Shown one piece after another: positions 17,232-27,380 of a stretch of 40,796 nt of DNA. Source of the DNA: Candidatus Merdiplasma excrementigallinarum (GTDB taxonomy: Bacteria; Bacillota; Clostridia; Lachnospirales; Lachnospiraceae); assembly GCA_018713435.1 (NCBI GenBank), contig DVOS01000037.1:1-40796 (forward strand), read 5' to 3'. The notes under the pieces were generated by a model. The model was not told where the DNA came from and did not search any database. It worked only from the letters and a program-made list of their open reading frames with translations. The translations under genes were made by a program, and so were the position numbers. Position 1 is the first letter of the stretch, and every line of letters begins with the position of its first letter.

Positions 17232-19006
17232 GATCTGTGATTATCGGGACAGCGGGCCACATCGACCACGGAAAAACCGCGCTGATTAAAGCCTTGACCG
17301 GAGTGGATACAGACCGGCTGAAGGAGGAGAAGGAGCGGGGCATTACCACGGACCTGGGATTTGCCGGCTTTGTGCTGCCGGACGGCACCCGGGCGGGGCT
17401 CATTGATGTGCCGGGCCATGAGAAATTTGTGGGCAGCATGATTACCGGGGCAGGCGGTCTGGATCTGGCGCTGCTGGTGATCGCGGCGGATGAAGGGGTG
17501 ATGCCCCAGACCAGGGAGCACAGAGCGATCCTGGAGGAGCTGGGGATAACCCGGGGGATTCTGGTGGTGAACAAGTGCGATCTGGCAGACCGGCGGCAGC
17601 TGGATCTGATAAAGGGGGAGATCCGCCGGGAGTTTCGGGGCACCTGTTTTGAAAAAGCGCCGCTGGCGGAGGTCAGCGCCCTTACGGGCCAGGGAATCCC
17701 GCAGCTGCTGGAAATGATACAGAAAGCGGCGGCCCGGATTCCGGAGAAAGAGGAGAAAGGCGCCGCCTGGCTTCCTGTTGACCGGGTGTTTACCGTCCGG
17801 GGATTTGGCACTGTGGTGACGGGCACCCTTCTGTCCGGACAGATTCGCCGGGGCCAGGAGGTAACCCTGTATCCTTCCGGCCTGACCTGCCGGGTGAGAG
17901 GACTGCAGGTTTACGGGGAGGAGACGGAAATTTCCCGGGCGGGCCTACGGACCGCCGTCAATCTGGCGGATGTGGAAAGAGAGCAGGTGAGGCGGGGGCA
18001 GGTGCTGACGGACACCGCCGGCTTAAACTGCGGCGGCCCCCTGGATGTGAAAATCCATCACAGCGGGTACTGCAGCCGCCCCATCACAAACCGGATGCGG
18101 ATGCACCTTTCTCTGGGAACGGCCCGGATACTGTGCCGCGTCCTGCTGCTGGACCGGGACGCGCTGCTTCCGGGGGAGAGCTGCTTCGGACAGCTTCTGC
18201 CGGAGGAGCCGGCGGCTTCCCGGCCCGGGGAACGGTTTATTCTCCGGTATTACTCGCCGGTTGAGACGGTGGGGGGCGGTCTGATTTTAAATACCGGGGC
18301 GGTCAGAAGAAAGCGGTTCTGCCAGAGGGAGCTAAAGGAGCTGGAGCGGCTGGAACAAAACGGGGCGGAAGGAGAAGCCCGGGCCAGGGAAAAGAACCTG
18401 GAACGGGAGCGGCTGCAGTCTCTGACGGAATTTCTGAAAAAATACCAGGAGACCTATCCCTACAGGCAGGGAGCCCCCAAGAGCGAGATTCTCTCCCGCT
18501 TTTTCGGGGACAGGAAGCCGGGGGAAGGGGGAAAATGGCTGGAGACCTGGATGGAAGAAGGGCAGATCGTCTGCCGGGAAAACCAGGTGTGGCTGCCGGG
18601 CTTTTCCCCGAAAGAAGATGCAGCCTGGCGGCGGGTAAAAGAAACCCTGAAGGAGCGGGCCCGGGAGGCGGGACTTAATTTTCCCCGCTATCAGGATGTG
18701 AAAAACGGGCTGAAAGAGGTTCCCTCCAAAACGGCAGACGAGATCTTTCAGATCCTGCTTCGCAGAGGGAAACTGGTCAGACTGGAGGAGGACTGCTTTA
18801 CCCTGCCGGAGATCCTGGAGGGGGCGGTGGAAACGCTGCGTCCCCTTCTGGAGCGGGAGGGAAAGATTACCATCATACAGGCCAGGGATCTTCTGGGAAC
18901 CGGCCGGAGAGGGATTCGGCTGCTGTTTGGCTACACGGACAGCCGGAAAATCACAAAGAAAAGCGGAGGAGAGAGCGTAAGGGAGGCGAATCATGATTTA
19001 TTTTGA
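17228..19006 (+). CDS. selB: Selenocysteine-specific elongation factor SelB
   Basis: GTPase that carries Sec-tRNA(Sec) to UGA codons by binding the SECIS hairpin. The protein has 592 residues. The N-terminal EF-Tu-like part shows GHIDHGKT (G1), DVPGHEKF (G3) and VNKCDL (G4). Domain 2/3 beta barrels follow (about 180-350), and the C-terminal 240 residues form the winged-helix repeats that bind SECIS RNA (last part [18 protein letters not shown]). It overlaps both selA and the next gene, so translation is tightly coupled. Confidence 0.95.
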   Translation: MRSVIIGTAGHIDHGKTALIKALTGVDTDRLKEEKERGITTDLGFAGFVLPDGTRAGLIDVPGHEKFVGSMITGAGGLDLALLVIAADEGVMPQTREHRAILEELGITRGILVVNKCDLADRRQLDLIKGEIRREFRGTCFEKAPLAEVSALTGQGIPQLLEMIQKAAARIPEKEEKGAAWLPVDRVFTVRGFGTVVTGTLLSGQIRRGQEVTLYPSGLTCRVRGLQVYGEETEISRAGLRTAVNLADVEREQVRRGQVLTDTAGLNCGGPLDVKIHHSGYCSRPITNRMRMHLSLGTARILCRVLLLDRDALLPGESCFGQLLPEEPAASRPGERFILRYYSPVETVGGGLILNTGAVRRKRFCQRELKELERLEQNGAEGEARAREKNLERERLQSLTEFLKKYQETYPYRQGAPKSEILSRFFGDRKPGEGGKWLETWMEEGQIVCRENQVWLPGFSPKEDAAWRRVKETLKERAREAGLNFPRYQDVKNGLKEVPSKTADEIFQILLRRGKLVRLEEDCFTLPEILEGAVETLRPLLEREGKITIIQARDLLGTGRRGIRLLFGYTDSRKITKKSGGESVREANHDLF

Positions 19007-20129
19007 CAATGCGGCTACCACCCTGCCAAAGCCTCCGGAAGTAAAGGAGGCGGTGTGCCGGGCGCTGGATACTATGGGAAACGCGGACCGGGGCGTCCAC
19101 GACGCCTCCCTGGGAACGATGCGGACCATCTATCATGCCAGAGAGCTGGCGGCAGAACTGTTCGGCGTCTCTTCCCCCTCCCGGGTGGCCTTTGCAAAAA
19201 ATGCCACGGAGGCGCTGAATACGGCGATCCGGGGGCTGCTTGCCCCGGGGGACCATGTGATTGCCACGGCGGCGGAGCACAACTCCGTGCTCCGGCCCCT
19301 GTATGAGCTGGAGCGAAAAGGGGTGAGCCTTTCCATTCTGCCCTGCGATGAGCGGGGGTATGTGAGGATGGAACTGCTGGGGGAATTTCTTCGGCCCAAT
19401 ACCCGGGCAGTGGTGTGCACCCACGCTTCCAACGTGACCGGCAACGTGATGGATGTGAGGCGGGCGGGCCGGTTCTGCCGGGAACGGGGCCTGCTGTTTA
19501 TCCTGGACGCCTCCCAGACCGCCGGAGTCTGCCCGGTGAAGATGGAGGAGACGGGGGCGGATGTGATCTGCTTTACCGGCCACAAAGGGCTGTACGGCCC
19601 TCAGGGGACGGGCGGGCTGTGCGTCAGGGAAGGGGTGGAGATCGCCCCTCTCCTGTTTGGCGGCAGCGGCATACAAAGCTACCTGAAAACCCAGCCCTCC
19701 GGAATGCCGGGGAGGCTGGAGGCCGGCACTCAGAACGGCCACGGGCTGGCAGGGCTTGCCGCCGGGATGGAGTTTGTTTTGCGCACCGGCATCCGGCGTA
19801 TCGGAGAGAGGGAACAGACGCTGGCCCGGCGGTTTTATGAGGGGATCCGCTCCATCCCGGGGATCCGGGTTTACGGAGATGTGCAGGCACCGGACCATAC
19901 GGGGGTGGTATCCTTTAACCTGGAGGGCTGGGATTCCGGGGAGACGGCGGATGAACTGGCCCGGCGGTTTTCCATTGCATGCCGGCCGGGAGCCCACTGC
20001 GCGCCCCTGATGCACGAAGCGCTGGGAACCAGGGAGCAGGGAGCGGTGCGCTTCAGTTTTTCCTGGTTTAATACGGAGGAAGAGATTGAGGAGGGTATCC
20101 GGGCAGTGGCCTGCCTGGCGGAAGAATAA
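18993..20129 (+). CDS. Class V aminotransferase, cysteine desulfurase/selenocysteine lyase-like
   Basis: PLP enzyme of the SufS/CsdB type, 378 residues. The PLP Lys is residue 198 (FTGHKGLYGPQGTGGL), and the reactive Cys is residue 336 in RPGAHCAPL, as in group II desulfurases. Such enzymes release S or Se from cysteine or selenocysteine. The gene overlaps the selB end by 14 bases and is followed by a DUF3343 carrier candidate, so delivering selenium to SelD is a plausible job. Sulfur delivery to molybdenum cofactor is the alternative. GGGAGG precedes ATG 18993. Confidence 0.9.
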   Translation: MIYFDNAATTLPKPPEVKEAVCRALDTMGNADRGVHDASLGTMRTIYHARELAAELFGVSSPSRVAFAKNATEALNTAIRGLLAPGDHVIATAAEHNSVLRPLYELERKGVSLSILPCDERGYVRMELLGEFLRPNTRAVVCTHASNVTGNVMDVRRAGRFCRERGLLFILDASQTAGVCPVKMEETGADVICFTGHKGLYGPQGTGGLCVREGVEIAPLLFGGSGIQSYLKTQPSGMPGRLEAGTQNGHGLAGLAAGMEFVLRTGIRRIGEREQTLARRFYEGIRSIPGIRVYGDVQAPDHTGVVSFNLEGWDSGETADELARRFSIACRPGAHCAPLMHEALGTREQGAVRFSFSWFNTEEEIEEGIRAVACLAEE

Positions 20130-20145
20130 AGGATCAAAGAAAGCC

Positions 20146-20382
20146 ATGAGAAAAAAAGAAGAAAGAGTGCTGGTCTCCTTTTTTGCCGCGGCACAAGCCA
20201 TGGCGGCGGAGAAGGCCTGCCGCAGGGCAGAGCTTCCCGGCAGGCTGATTCCTACGCCCCGGCAGATATCCGCCGGCTGCGGCCTTGTGTGGAGCGCGCC
20301 TCCCCAGTGGGAGGAGCAGATCCGAAAGAGGCTGGAGGAGGAGAAGATTCAGTACGAAAAAATACTGCGGATGATGGTGTAG
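20146..20382 (+). CDS. DUF3343 protein, putative Se/S carrier
   Basis: Small protein of 78 residues matching the DUF3343 family, which is described as Se/S-carrier-like. Recognisable features are the opening RVLVSFF, PGRLIPTPRQISAGCGLVW with the conserved Cys, and a charged C-terminal helix. In many anaerobes it sits with a class V desulfurase and selD, as here. Expected role: hand selenium or sulfur as a persulfide/perselenide from the preceding enzyme to an acceptor. The ATG at 20146 has a weak AAAGGA site; its stop codon lies inside the loop of the terminator hairpin. Confidence 0.85.
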   Translation: MRKKEERVLVSFFAAAQAMAAEKACRRAELPGRLIPTPRQISAGCGLVWSAPPQWEEQIRKRLEEEKIQYEKILRMMV

Positions 20383-20404
20383 CCCATCATCCGCAGCTGT
20401 TTTT
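20357..20404. terminator. Bidirectional terminator between the selenium block and hppA
   Basis: A perfect 13-bp stem (20365-20377 with 20384-20396) closes the loop TGTAGC. On the plus strand a T-run (20400-20404) follows. On the minus strand the A-run at 20357-20362 gives a U-tract. It can end both the DUF3343 transcript and the convergent hppA transcript, and the DUF3343 stop TAG is in the loop. Confidence 0.85.
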
Positions 20405-20434
20405 GCAGAACCTCTTTTTGTATGGCGTCTTTCC

Positions 20435-22522
<2,088 letters not shown>

Positions 22523-22688
22523 TTAAAAACCACCTTTCTTTCATAAATTTTTTGGGTAAACTCCTGGAAGCGCAGAAGATGGTTCCGCAAAACAAACACA
22601 CTATGGGCAAAAAGCCGGAAAAGCGGAAAAATAAGCGTATAAAATTATGCGTTATAACAGCCTTCCACAAATTTCCCGATTTGGTTTA

Positions 22689-22717
22689 AGTATAGAATAC
22701 ACAAAAATAATTGTCAA
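22689..22717 (-). promoter_or_regulatory. hppA promoter
   Basis: On the minus strand TTGACA (22717-22712) and TATACT (22694-22689) are exactly 17 bases apart. Transcription would start near 22683, leaving a leader of about 160 bases before hppA. The flanks are notably AT-rich. Confidence 0.8.
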
Positions 22718-22777
22718 TCTATAAATTTAATTATTCATAAATTTCGCGAATCCCGCCTTTCTTGCGCGGGCAGAACA

Positions 22778-22894
22778 TGGTATAATGGCTGATAGTAAAA
22801 CGAGCCTGCCGAAGGGGTGAAAAATCAGGAAAATGTATGAAAAACCTGTGAAAAGCCCGGGAAAAAACTGTGTAAAATGCGGCGGGCCCGGATA
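22778..22894 (+). promoter_or_regulatory. Extended -10 promoter and unexplained leader
   Basis: TGGTATAAT at 22778-22786 is an extended -10 element; the -35 is poor. The 100 bases after it hold no gene. CCTG near 22805 can pair with CAGG near 22829, or CAGG can pair with CCTG near 22846, so two mutually exclusive hairpins are possible. The stretch has recurring GTGAAAA-like units and a GCCGAAGGGGTGAAAA run. It could be a structured leader for the following potassium genes; I cannot assign a riboswitch class. Confidence 0.4.
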
Positions 22895-22924
22895 TTGACA
22901 TTTTATGCGGATGTATGGTATCGT
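22895..22924 (+). promoter_or_regulatory. Probable promoter of the small membrane protein/ktrB
   Basis: TTGACA at 22895-22900 and TATCGT at 22919-22924 are 18 bases apart. Transcription would start near 22931, just before the ribosome binding site at about 22943-22950. Confidence 0.5.
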
Positions 22925-22958
22925 GAAGTCGATATTCTGCGGAGAGGAGGGCAGGAAC

Positions 22959-23390
22959 ATGTGCCCGAAATGGAACTGCATGTTAGCTGCTGCGGTGCTT
23001 GCACTGGCGTTTATATTCCTGCCGGCAGATGTTTTTAATGAAGCAAATAGTTTCGCGTACTATGTGACGTCGTACGGAATAAATGATCATGGAGGAGACG
23101 TAATCCGGGGAGACAGGGGAGACCTGAGTTTTCCTGACCGGAGCTGGTCCAGACAGGGAGTGAAGATGAACAGCACACAGCGGCCTGAGCAGAGCAGAAC
23201 CAGGCTGTCCGTTTTTCTTCACTTATTTTTTGCGCTGTCTTACGTGTTTATGACCGCTTTTGCCGGACTGGCGCTGCTGCGCTTCTTAAGCGGCCGGCTT
23301 CCGGCTGCCCGCTTTCTGCTGGATCTGATGGCCCGGCAGAAAAAGGACGGGAAGAAACGCGGGGGAAGACCGGTATTATATATGAAGTAA
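22959..23390 (+). CDS. Unknown two-helix membrane protein
   Basis: Protein of 143 residues with no family I recognise. A hydrophobic helix at about residues 8-25 (MLAAAVLALAFIFLPADV) may be a signal anchor. A polar middle of about 50 residues follows, and a second helix lies at about 82-105 (LHLFFALSYVFMTAFAGLAL). The tail is strongly basic. AGGAGGG precedes ATG 22959; an in-frame ATG at 22905 lies between the promoter boxes and is unlikely. It is 36 bases upstream of ktrB and probably co-transcribed with the potassium uptake genes. Confidence 0.65.
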   Translation: MCPKWNCMLAAAVLALAFIFLPADVFNEANSFAYYVTSYGINDHGGDVIRGDRGDLSFPDRSWSRQGVKMNSTQRPEQSRTRLSVFLHLFFALSYVFMTAFAGLALLRFLSGRLPAARFLLDLMARQKKDGKKRGGRPVLYMK

Positions 23391-23426
23391 GAATACATCC
23401 ATGATTGAAAAAGGCAGGATACGAAC

Positions 23427-24731
23427 ATGAAATCGATCGTTCACTTTTTAAAGCGTCAGGCTCCGGAACGTCTGATTGCCGTGGGCTTCGCCCTGGTGAT
23501 CCTGATGGGAACGCTGCTGCTTTTGGCGCCCTTCTCGGTGAGAGACGGAGTGAGGGTGTCGGTGATTGACGCATTATTTACATCTACCAGCGCGGTCTGC
23601 GTGACAGGCCTGATCGCCATCGACACGGCGGATCATTTTACGGCGCTGGGACAGGGAATTGTGGCCGCCCTGATTCAGATCGGCGGCCTGGGGGTTACCT
23701 CCATCGGCGTGGGCATTATCATTGCCACCGGAAAACGGGTAGGCATCAAGAGCCGGGTGATGGTAAAGGAAGCCCTGAACATTGACAGCTACAAAGGAAT
23801 GGTGCGGCTGGTAAAATCGATTTTGCTGATGACGCTGTGCTTTGAGGCGGTGGGAGCCATCTTGAGCTTCCTGGTTTTCATTAAGGATTATCCCCCTGTG
23901 CACGCGCTGGGCATCAGCCTGTTTCATTCCATAGCGGCTTTTAACAACTCCGGATTTGATATTCTGGGAGGACTCAGGAACCTGACGCCTTACCAGACGG
24001 ACGTGCTGCTGAACCTCACCACCTGCTTCCTGATTATTTTCGGAGGTCTGGGTTTCCTGGTGATCCTGGATATTTTAAAGCACAGATCCTTCCGGAAGCT
24101 GTCGTTTCACTCAAAAGTAGTCATCACCACCACGGTGGTGCTGCTGACGGTGGGAACCCTTCTGCTGAAGGCCACGGAGGATATCTCCTGGATGGGAGCC
24201 TTCTTCCACAGCGTGTCGGCCAGAACGGCAGGATTTTCCACCTACTCCATCGGCCAGTTCAGCAATGCGGGACTGTTTGTCCTCAGCATTCTGATGTTTA
24301 TCGGCGCCTCCCCGGGATCTACGGGCGGCGGTATCAAAACCAGTACGTTCTTTGTGCTGGTGCAGTCCATGCGGGGCGCGTTTACGAAAAATATGCCCTC
24401 GGCCTTTCACAGGACCATTTCCAAGCAGAATGTGAACAAGGCCTACATGATTACCCTGCTTTCAGCCACCGTGGTGTGCGTGGCGGTATTTCTCATGTGC
24501 GTGCTGGATCCGGAATGCACCTTTATCCAGCTGTTCTTTGAGGTGATTTCCGCCTTCGGTACCGTGGGACTTTCCACGGGCATTACCCCCACCTTGAGCT
24601 GGGCCGGAAAGCTGGTACTGGTTTTTGTCATGTTTATCGGCAGAGTGGGCGCCTTTACCCTGCTGACGGTTTGGATCAACCGGCCGGAGCGGAACGCCCA
24701 TTATTCTGAGGAGAGCGTATCCATCGGATAG
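23427..24731 (+). CDS. ktrB: Potassium uptake protein KtrB/TrkH family
   Basis: Membrane channel subunit of a Ktr-type K+ importer, 434 residues arranged as four M-P-M repeats. The four filter glycine segments are visible as TSAVCVTGL, AFNNSGFD, SARTAGFST and FGTVGLSTG. KtrB works with the cytosolic KtrA ring encoded next. AGGATACGAAC is a weak ribosome binding site. A hairpin (24747-24754 with 24767-24774) separates it from ktrA without a clear U-tract. Confidence 0.95.
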   Translation: MKSIVHFLKRQAPERLIAVGFALVILMGTLLLLAPFSVRDGVRVSVIDALFTSTSAVCVTGLIAIDTADHFTALGQGIVAALIQIGGLGVTSIGVGIIIATGKRVGIKSRVMVKEALNIDSYKGMVRLVKSILLMTLCFEAVGAILSFLVFIKDYPPVHALGISLFHSIAAFNNSGFDILGGLRNLTPYQTDVLLNLTTCFLIIFGGLGFLVILDILKHRSFRKLSFHSKVVITTTVVLLTVGTLLLKATEDISWMGAFFHSVSARTAGFSTYSIGQFSNAGLFVLSILMFIGASPGSTGGGIKTSTFFVLVQSMRGAFTKNMPSAFHRTISKQNVNKAYMITLLSATVVCVAVFLMCVLDPECTFIQLFFEVISAFGTVGLSTGITPTLSWAGKLVLVFVMFIGRVGAFTLLTVWINRPERNAHYSEESVSIG

Positions 24732-24796
24732 AATGTTTGAGAGAGGGAAAAGCAGAGGAGAACCTGTGCTTTTCGTTAAGAAAGGACTAGAAAGTT

Positions 24797-25471
24797 ATGA
24801 AAAAGAAACAGACATCAGAGGTTTCATACGGCGTAATCGGCCTGGGCCGGTTCGGAACCGCTCTGGCCATGACCCTGGCCAAGGCGGACAAAGAAGTGAT
24901 TGTAATTGACAGGGATGAGAGCAAAATCAAGGAGATCCGGCAGTACACGGAGTACGCCTTCGTGTCAGACAACCTGAGCATTGAGACCCTGCGGGAGATC
25001 GGCATCCAGAACTGCGATGTGGTGATTGTCTGCATCGGCGAGAAGGTGGATGTAAGCATCCTGACCACCATGAGCGTGCTGGAGCTGGGAGTGCCCCGGG
25101 TGATCGCCAAGGCCATCAGCCAGGAGCAGGGAGCGGTGCTTCGCAGAATCGGGGCGGAGGTGGTATATCCGGAGATGGATATGGCGCTGCGCCTGGGCAA
25201 GAAGCTGCTGTCCCAGAGCTTCTTCGATTACATCTCCCTGGATGACAGCGTGGAGATCCGGCAGCTTCCCGTTTCCTCCCGCATGGTGGGACGCAGCATT
25301 GAGGAGCTGGGCATCCGCCGCAAATACGGCCTGAACATCATCGCCATTGAGAACAACAGCTGCACCAATCTGGAGGTGATGCCGGACTATCAGTTCCGGG
25401 AGGGCGATGTGATGGTGGCTATCGGAAAGATCGACCATCTGGACGGATTTGAAAGCGCTCTGCGCGTATAG
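24797..25471 (+). CDS. ktrA: Potassium uptake regulator KtrA/TrkA
   Basis: Cytosolic gating subunit for KtrB, 224 residues. The RCK_N domain binds nucleotide through GVIGLGRFGTALAM and ends its second strand with the acidic VIDRDE. The RCK_C domain (about 140-220, RQLPVSSRMVGRSIEELGI) is the site that binds c-di-AMP in several Firmicutes, so K+ uptake may be under c-di-AMP control here (inference). AAAGGAC precedes the ATG. Confidence 0.95.
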   Translation: MKKKQTSEVSYGVIGLGRFGTALAMTLAKADKEVIVIDRDESKIKEIRQYTEYAFVSDNLSIETLREIGIQNCDVVIVCIGEKVDVSILTTMSVLELGVPRVIAKAISQEQGAVLRRIGAEVVYPEMDMALRLGKKLLSQSFFDYISLDDSVEIRQLPVSSRMVGRSIEELGIRRKYGLNIIAIENNSCTNLEVMPDYQFREGDVMVAIGKIDHLDGFESALRV

Positions 25472-25493
25472 GCTGAAAGGAGACATACTTAAT

Positions 25494-26546
25494 ATGGATA
25501 TATCCTTCTCATATTTCTGGAATGGGCTGACAGGCAATCCTGTCCTGGCGATCACCATGCTGCTCACTCTGGGAGTGATTTTTGTAAACGGATGGACGGA
25601 CGCCCCCAACGCCATTGCCACCTGTGTGACAACCCGGTGTATGCCGGTGCGGTCGGCCATCTGGATGAGCGCCTTCTTTAATTTCCTGGGCGTGTTTGTG
25701 ATGACCCAGATCAACAGCTCCGTGGCTTCCACCATCAGCAATATGGTGGACTTCGGAAACAGGACGGACGAGGCGCTGATCGCCCTGTGCGCGGCACTGC
25801 TGTCCATCGTGGTCTACAGCGTGGGCGCCTCCGTTTTCGGCATACCCACCAGTGAGAGCCACAGCCTGATCGCGGGACTGTCCGGCGCGGCCATTGCCAT
25901 TCAGCAGGGCGTGGGCGGCATCAACATGAACGAGTGGATTAAAGTTATCTACGGCCTGGTGCTCAGCCTGGTGCTGGGTTTCCTGACAGGCTGGGTGATC
26001 TGCAAGCTGATTTCCATTCTCTGCAGAAATGTTGAGAGGGCGGCGGCCAACCGCTTTTTCGCGGGAGCCCAGATTGCGGGCGCGGCTGCCATGAGCTTCA
26101 TGCACGGCGCACAGGACGGGCAGAAGTTCATCGGAGTTTTGTTTTTGGGCATCGCCTTCTCCAACGGGCAGAATTCCGTGGAGGGCATGGTGATCCCGGT
26201 ATGGCTGATGCTGCTGTGCAGCGTGGTGATGGCCCTGGGAACCAGCGTGGGAGGCGAGAAGATTATTAAGTCCGTGGGTATGGACATGGTAAAGCTGGAG
26301 CGGTACCAGGGTTTCTCGGCGGATCTGGCCGGCGCCCTTTGCCTGCTTTATTCCAGCCTGTTCGGTATCCCCGTATCCACCACCCATACGAAAACCAGCG
26401 CCATCATGGGCGTGGGCGCGGTGAAGCGCATCTCCGCCATCAACTTTGGCGTTGTGAAGGAGATGGTGCTTACCTGGGTGTTTACCTTCCCGGGCTGCGG
26501 CCTCATCAGTTTTGTGATGGCAAAGCTGTTTATGTTTATTTTCTAA
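25494..26546 (+). CDS. pit: Inorganic phosphate transporter, PiT family
   Basis: Low-affinity phosphate permease of 350 residues with about 10 helices. Both PiT signatures are present: NGWTDAPNAIATCVTT near the N terminus and MHGAQDGQKFIG in the second half, each an Asp/Asn-containing variant of GANDxANA. PTSESHSLIAGLSG and PVSTTHTKTSAI are also typical. The ATG at 25494 follows AAAGGAG. The DUF47 gene downstream is the usual partner. Confidence 0.95.
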   Translation: MDISFSYFWNGLTGNPVLAITMLLTLGVIFVNGWTDAPNAIATCVTTRCMPVRSAIWMSAFFNFLGVFVMTQINSSVASTISNMVDFGNRTDEALIALCAALLSIVVYSVGASVFGIPTSESHSLIAGLSGAAIAIQQGVGGINMNEWIKVIYGLVLSLVLGFLTGWVICKLISILCRNVERAAANRFFAGAQIAGAAAMSFMHGAQDGQKFIGVLFLGIAFSNGQNSVEGMVIPVWLMLLCSVVMALGTSVGGEKIIKSVGMDMVKLERYQGFSADLAGALCLLYSSLFGIPVSTTHTKTSAIMGVGAVKRISAINFGVVKEMVLTWVFTFPGCGLISFVMAKLFMFIF

Positions 26547-26583
26547 CGCCTGGACCCCACATAAAACGGGTGCAGGCGGATAA

Positions 26584-26602
26584 GGGGCAGGCCTTCTGCC
26601 CC
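26584..26602 (+). other. Hairpin between pit and the DUF47 gene
   Basis: GGGGCAG (26584-26590) and CTGCCCC (26596-26602) form a perfect 7-bp stem around GCCTT. There is no U-tract, so it is more likely an mRNA-stabilising or processing structure than a terminator. Confidence 0.5.
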
Positions 26603-26626
26603 GCTGCCACAGGATGTTGATTTTAC

Positions 26627-26650
26627 AGTGAAGGAGAAAGTGAAGGAGAA
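26627..26650 (+). repeat. Tandem duplicated Shine-Dalgarno
   Basis: The 12-base unit AGTGAAGGAGAA occurs twice in exact tandem, each with an AAGGAG core, and a further AAGGA sits right before the ATG at 26656. Looks like a short slippage duplication. Confidence 0.9.
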
Positions 26651-26655
26651 AAGGA

Positions 26656-27279
26656 ATGTCAAAAAAACAGGACTCTTTTTATTTCGATAACTTTATTGCC
26701 TGCGCGGAGCTGGCCTGCAGGGCCGCTCATCAGCTGAAGGACGACCTGGCTGATTTTGATCCGGCCCAGGTGCAGAAAAAAATGGACGCGCTTCATGAGA
26801 TCGAGCATGAGGCGGATGATAAGAAGCACCAGCTGACCAACCGGCTGGCCAAAGCCTTCATCACTCCCATTGAGCGGGAGGATATGATCGATCTGAGCCA
26901 TCACATTGACGAGATGACGGACAAGATCGAGGAGGTTATGATCCGGATCTACATGAACAATGTGCAGACCATTGAGCCGGGAGCGCTGAAGATGCTGGAC
27001 GTGGTGATCTCCTGCACGGAGGAGGTCTGTGAACTGCTCCGGGAATTCGCGGATTTCCGCCACTCCAAGAAGCTGAAGGACCGTATCATTCACATCAACT
27101 CTCTGGAGGAGGATGTGGACGCCCTGTTCATCTCCAGCATGAGAGGCATCCATGCGGAGCGCACGGACTTTGTCCATGTGCTGGCCTGGAGAGAGATCTA
27201 CACCTATCTGGAAAAATGCGCGGACGCCTGCGAGCATGTGGCCGATACGGTGGAGAGCATTGTGATGAAGAATTCATAA
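26656..27279 (+). CDS. DUF47 (PhoU-like) phosphate transport accessory protein
   Basis: All-helical PhoU-like protein of 207 residues (DUF47/YkaA family), commonly paired with PiT permeases and thought to modulate them. The repeated acidic metal-binding motifs are visible as ALHEIEHEADDKKHQL and, in the second half, HINSLEEDVDALF. It is 109 bases after pit, with a duplicated ribosome binding site in front. The direct effect on transport is inferred from family association. Confidence 0.9.
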   Translation: MSKKQDSFYFDNFIACAELACRAAHQLKDDLADFDPAQVQKKMDALHEIEHEADDKKHQLTNRLAKAFITPIEREDMIDLSHHIDEMTDKIEEVMIRIYMNNVQTIEPGALKMLDVVISCTEEVCELLREFADFRHSKKLKDRIIHINSLEEDVDALFISSMRGIHAERTDFVHVLAWREIYTYLEKCADACEHVADTVESIVMKNS

Positions 27280-27289
27280 GAAACCCCGG

Positions 27290-27352
27290 GAGGGAGCTGC
27301 CGCGAAAGAACTGTATTCCAGCAGGATCTTTTTGCGCCGGCCCCCTCTTTTT
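27290..27352 (+). terminator. Terminator of the ktr-pit unit
   Basis: Bases 27290-27303 pair with 27334-27347 in a 14-position stem with two mismatches and one wobble, followed by TTTTT at 27348-27352. The loop is about 30 bases long. Confidence 0.7.
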
Positions 27353-27380
27353 GGTTGTTTCATAAGACAGGAGGATCATG

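Noticed and set aside
22787-22894. Glycine-type riboswitch suggested by GCCGAAGGGG
   Set aside because: The other conserved parts of that aptamer are missing; kept only as an unassigned leader.
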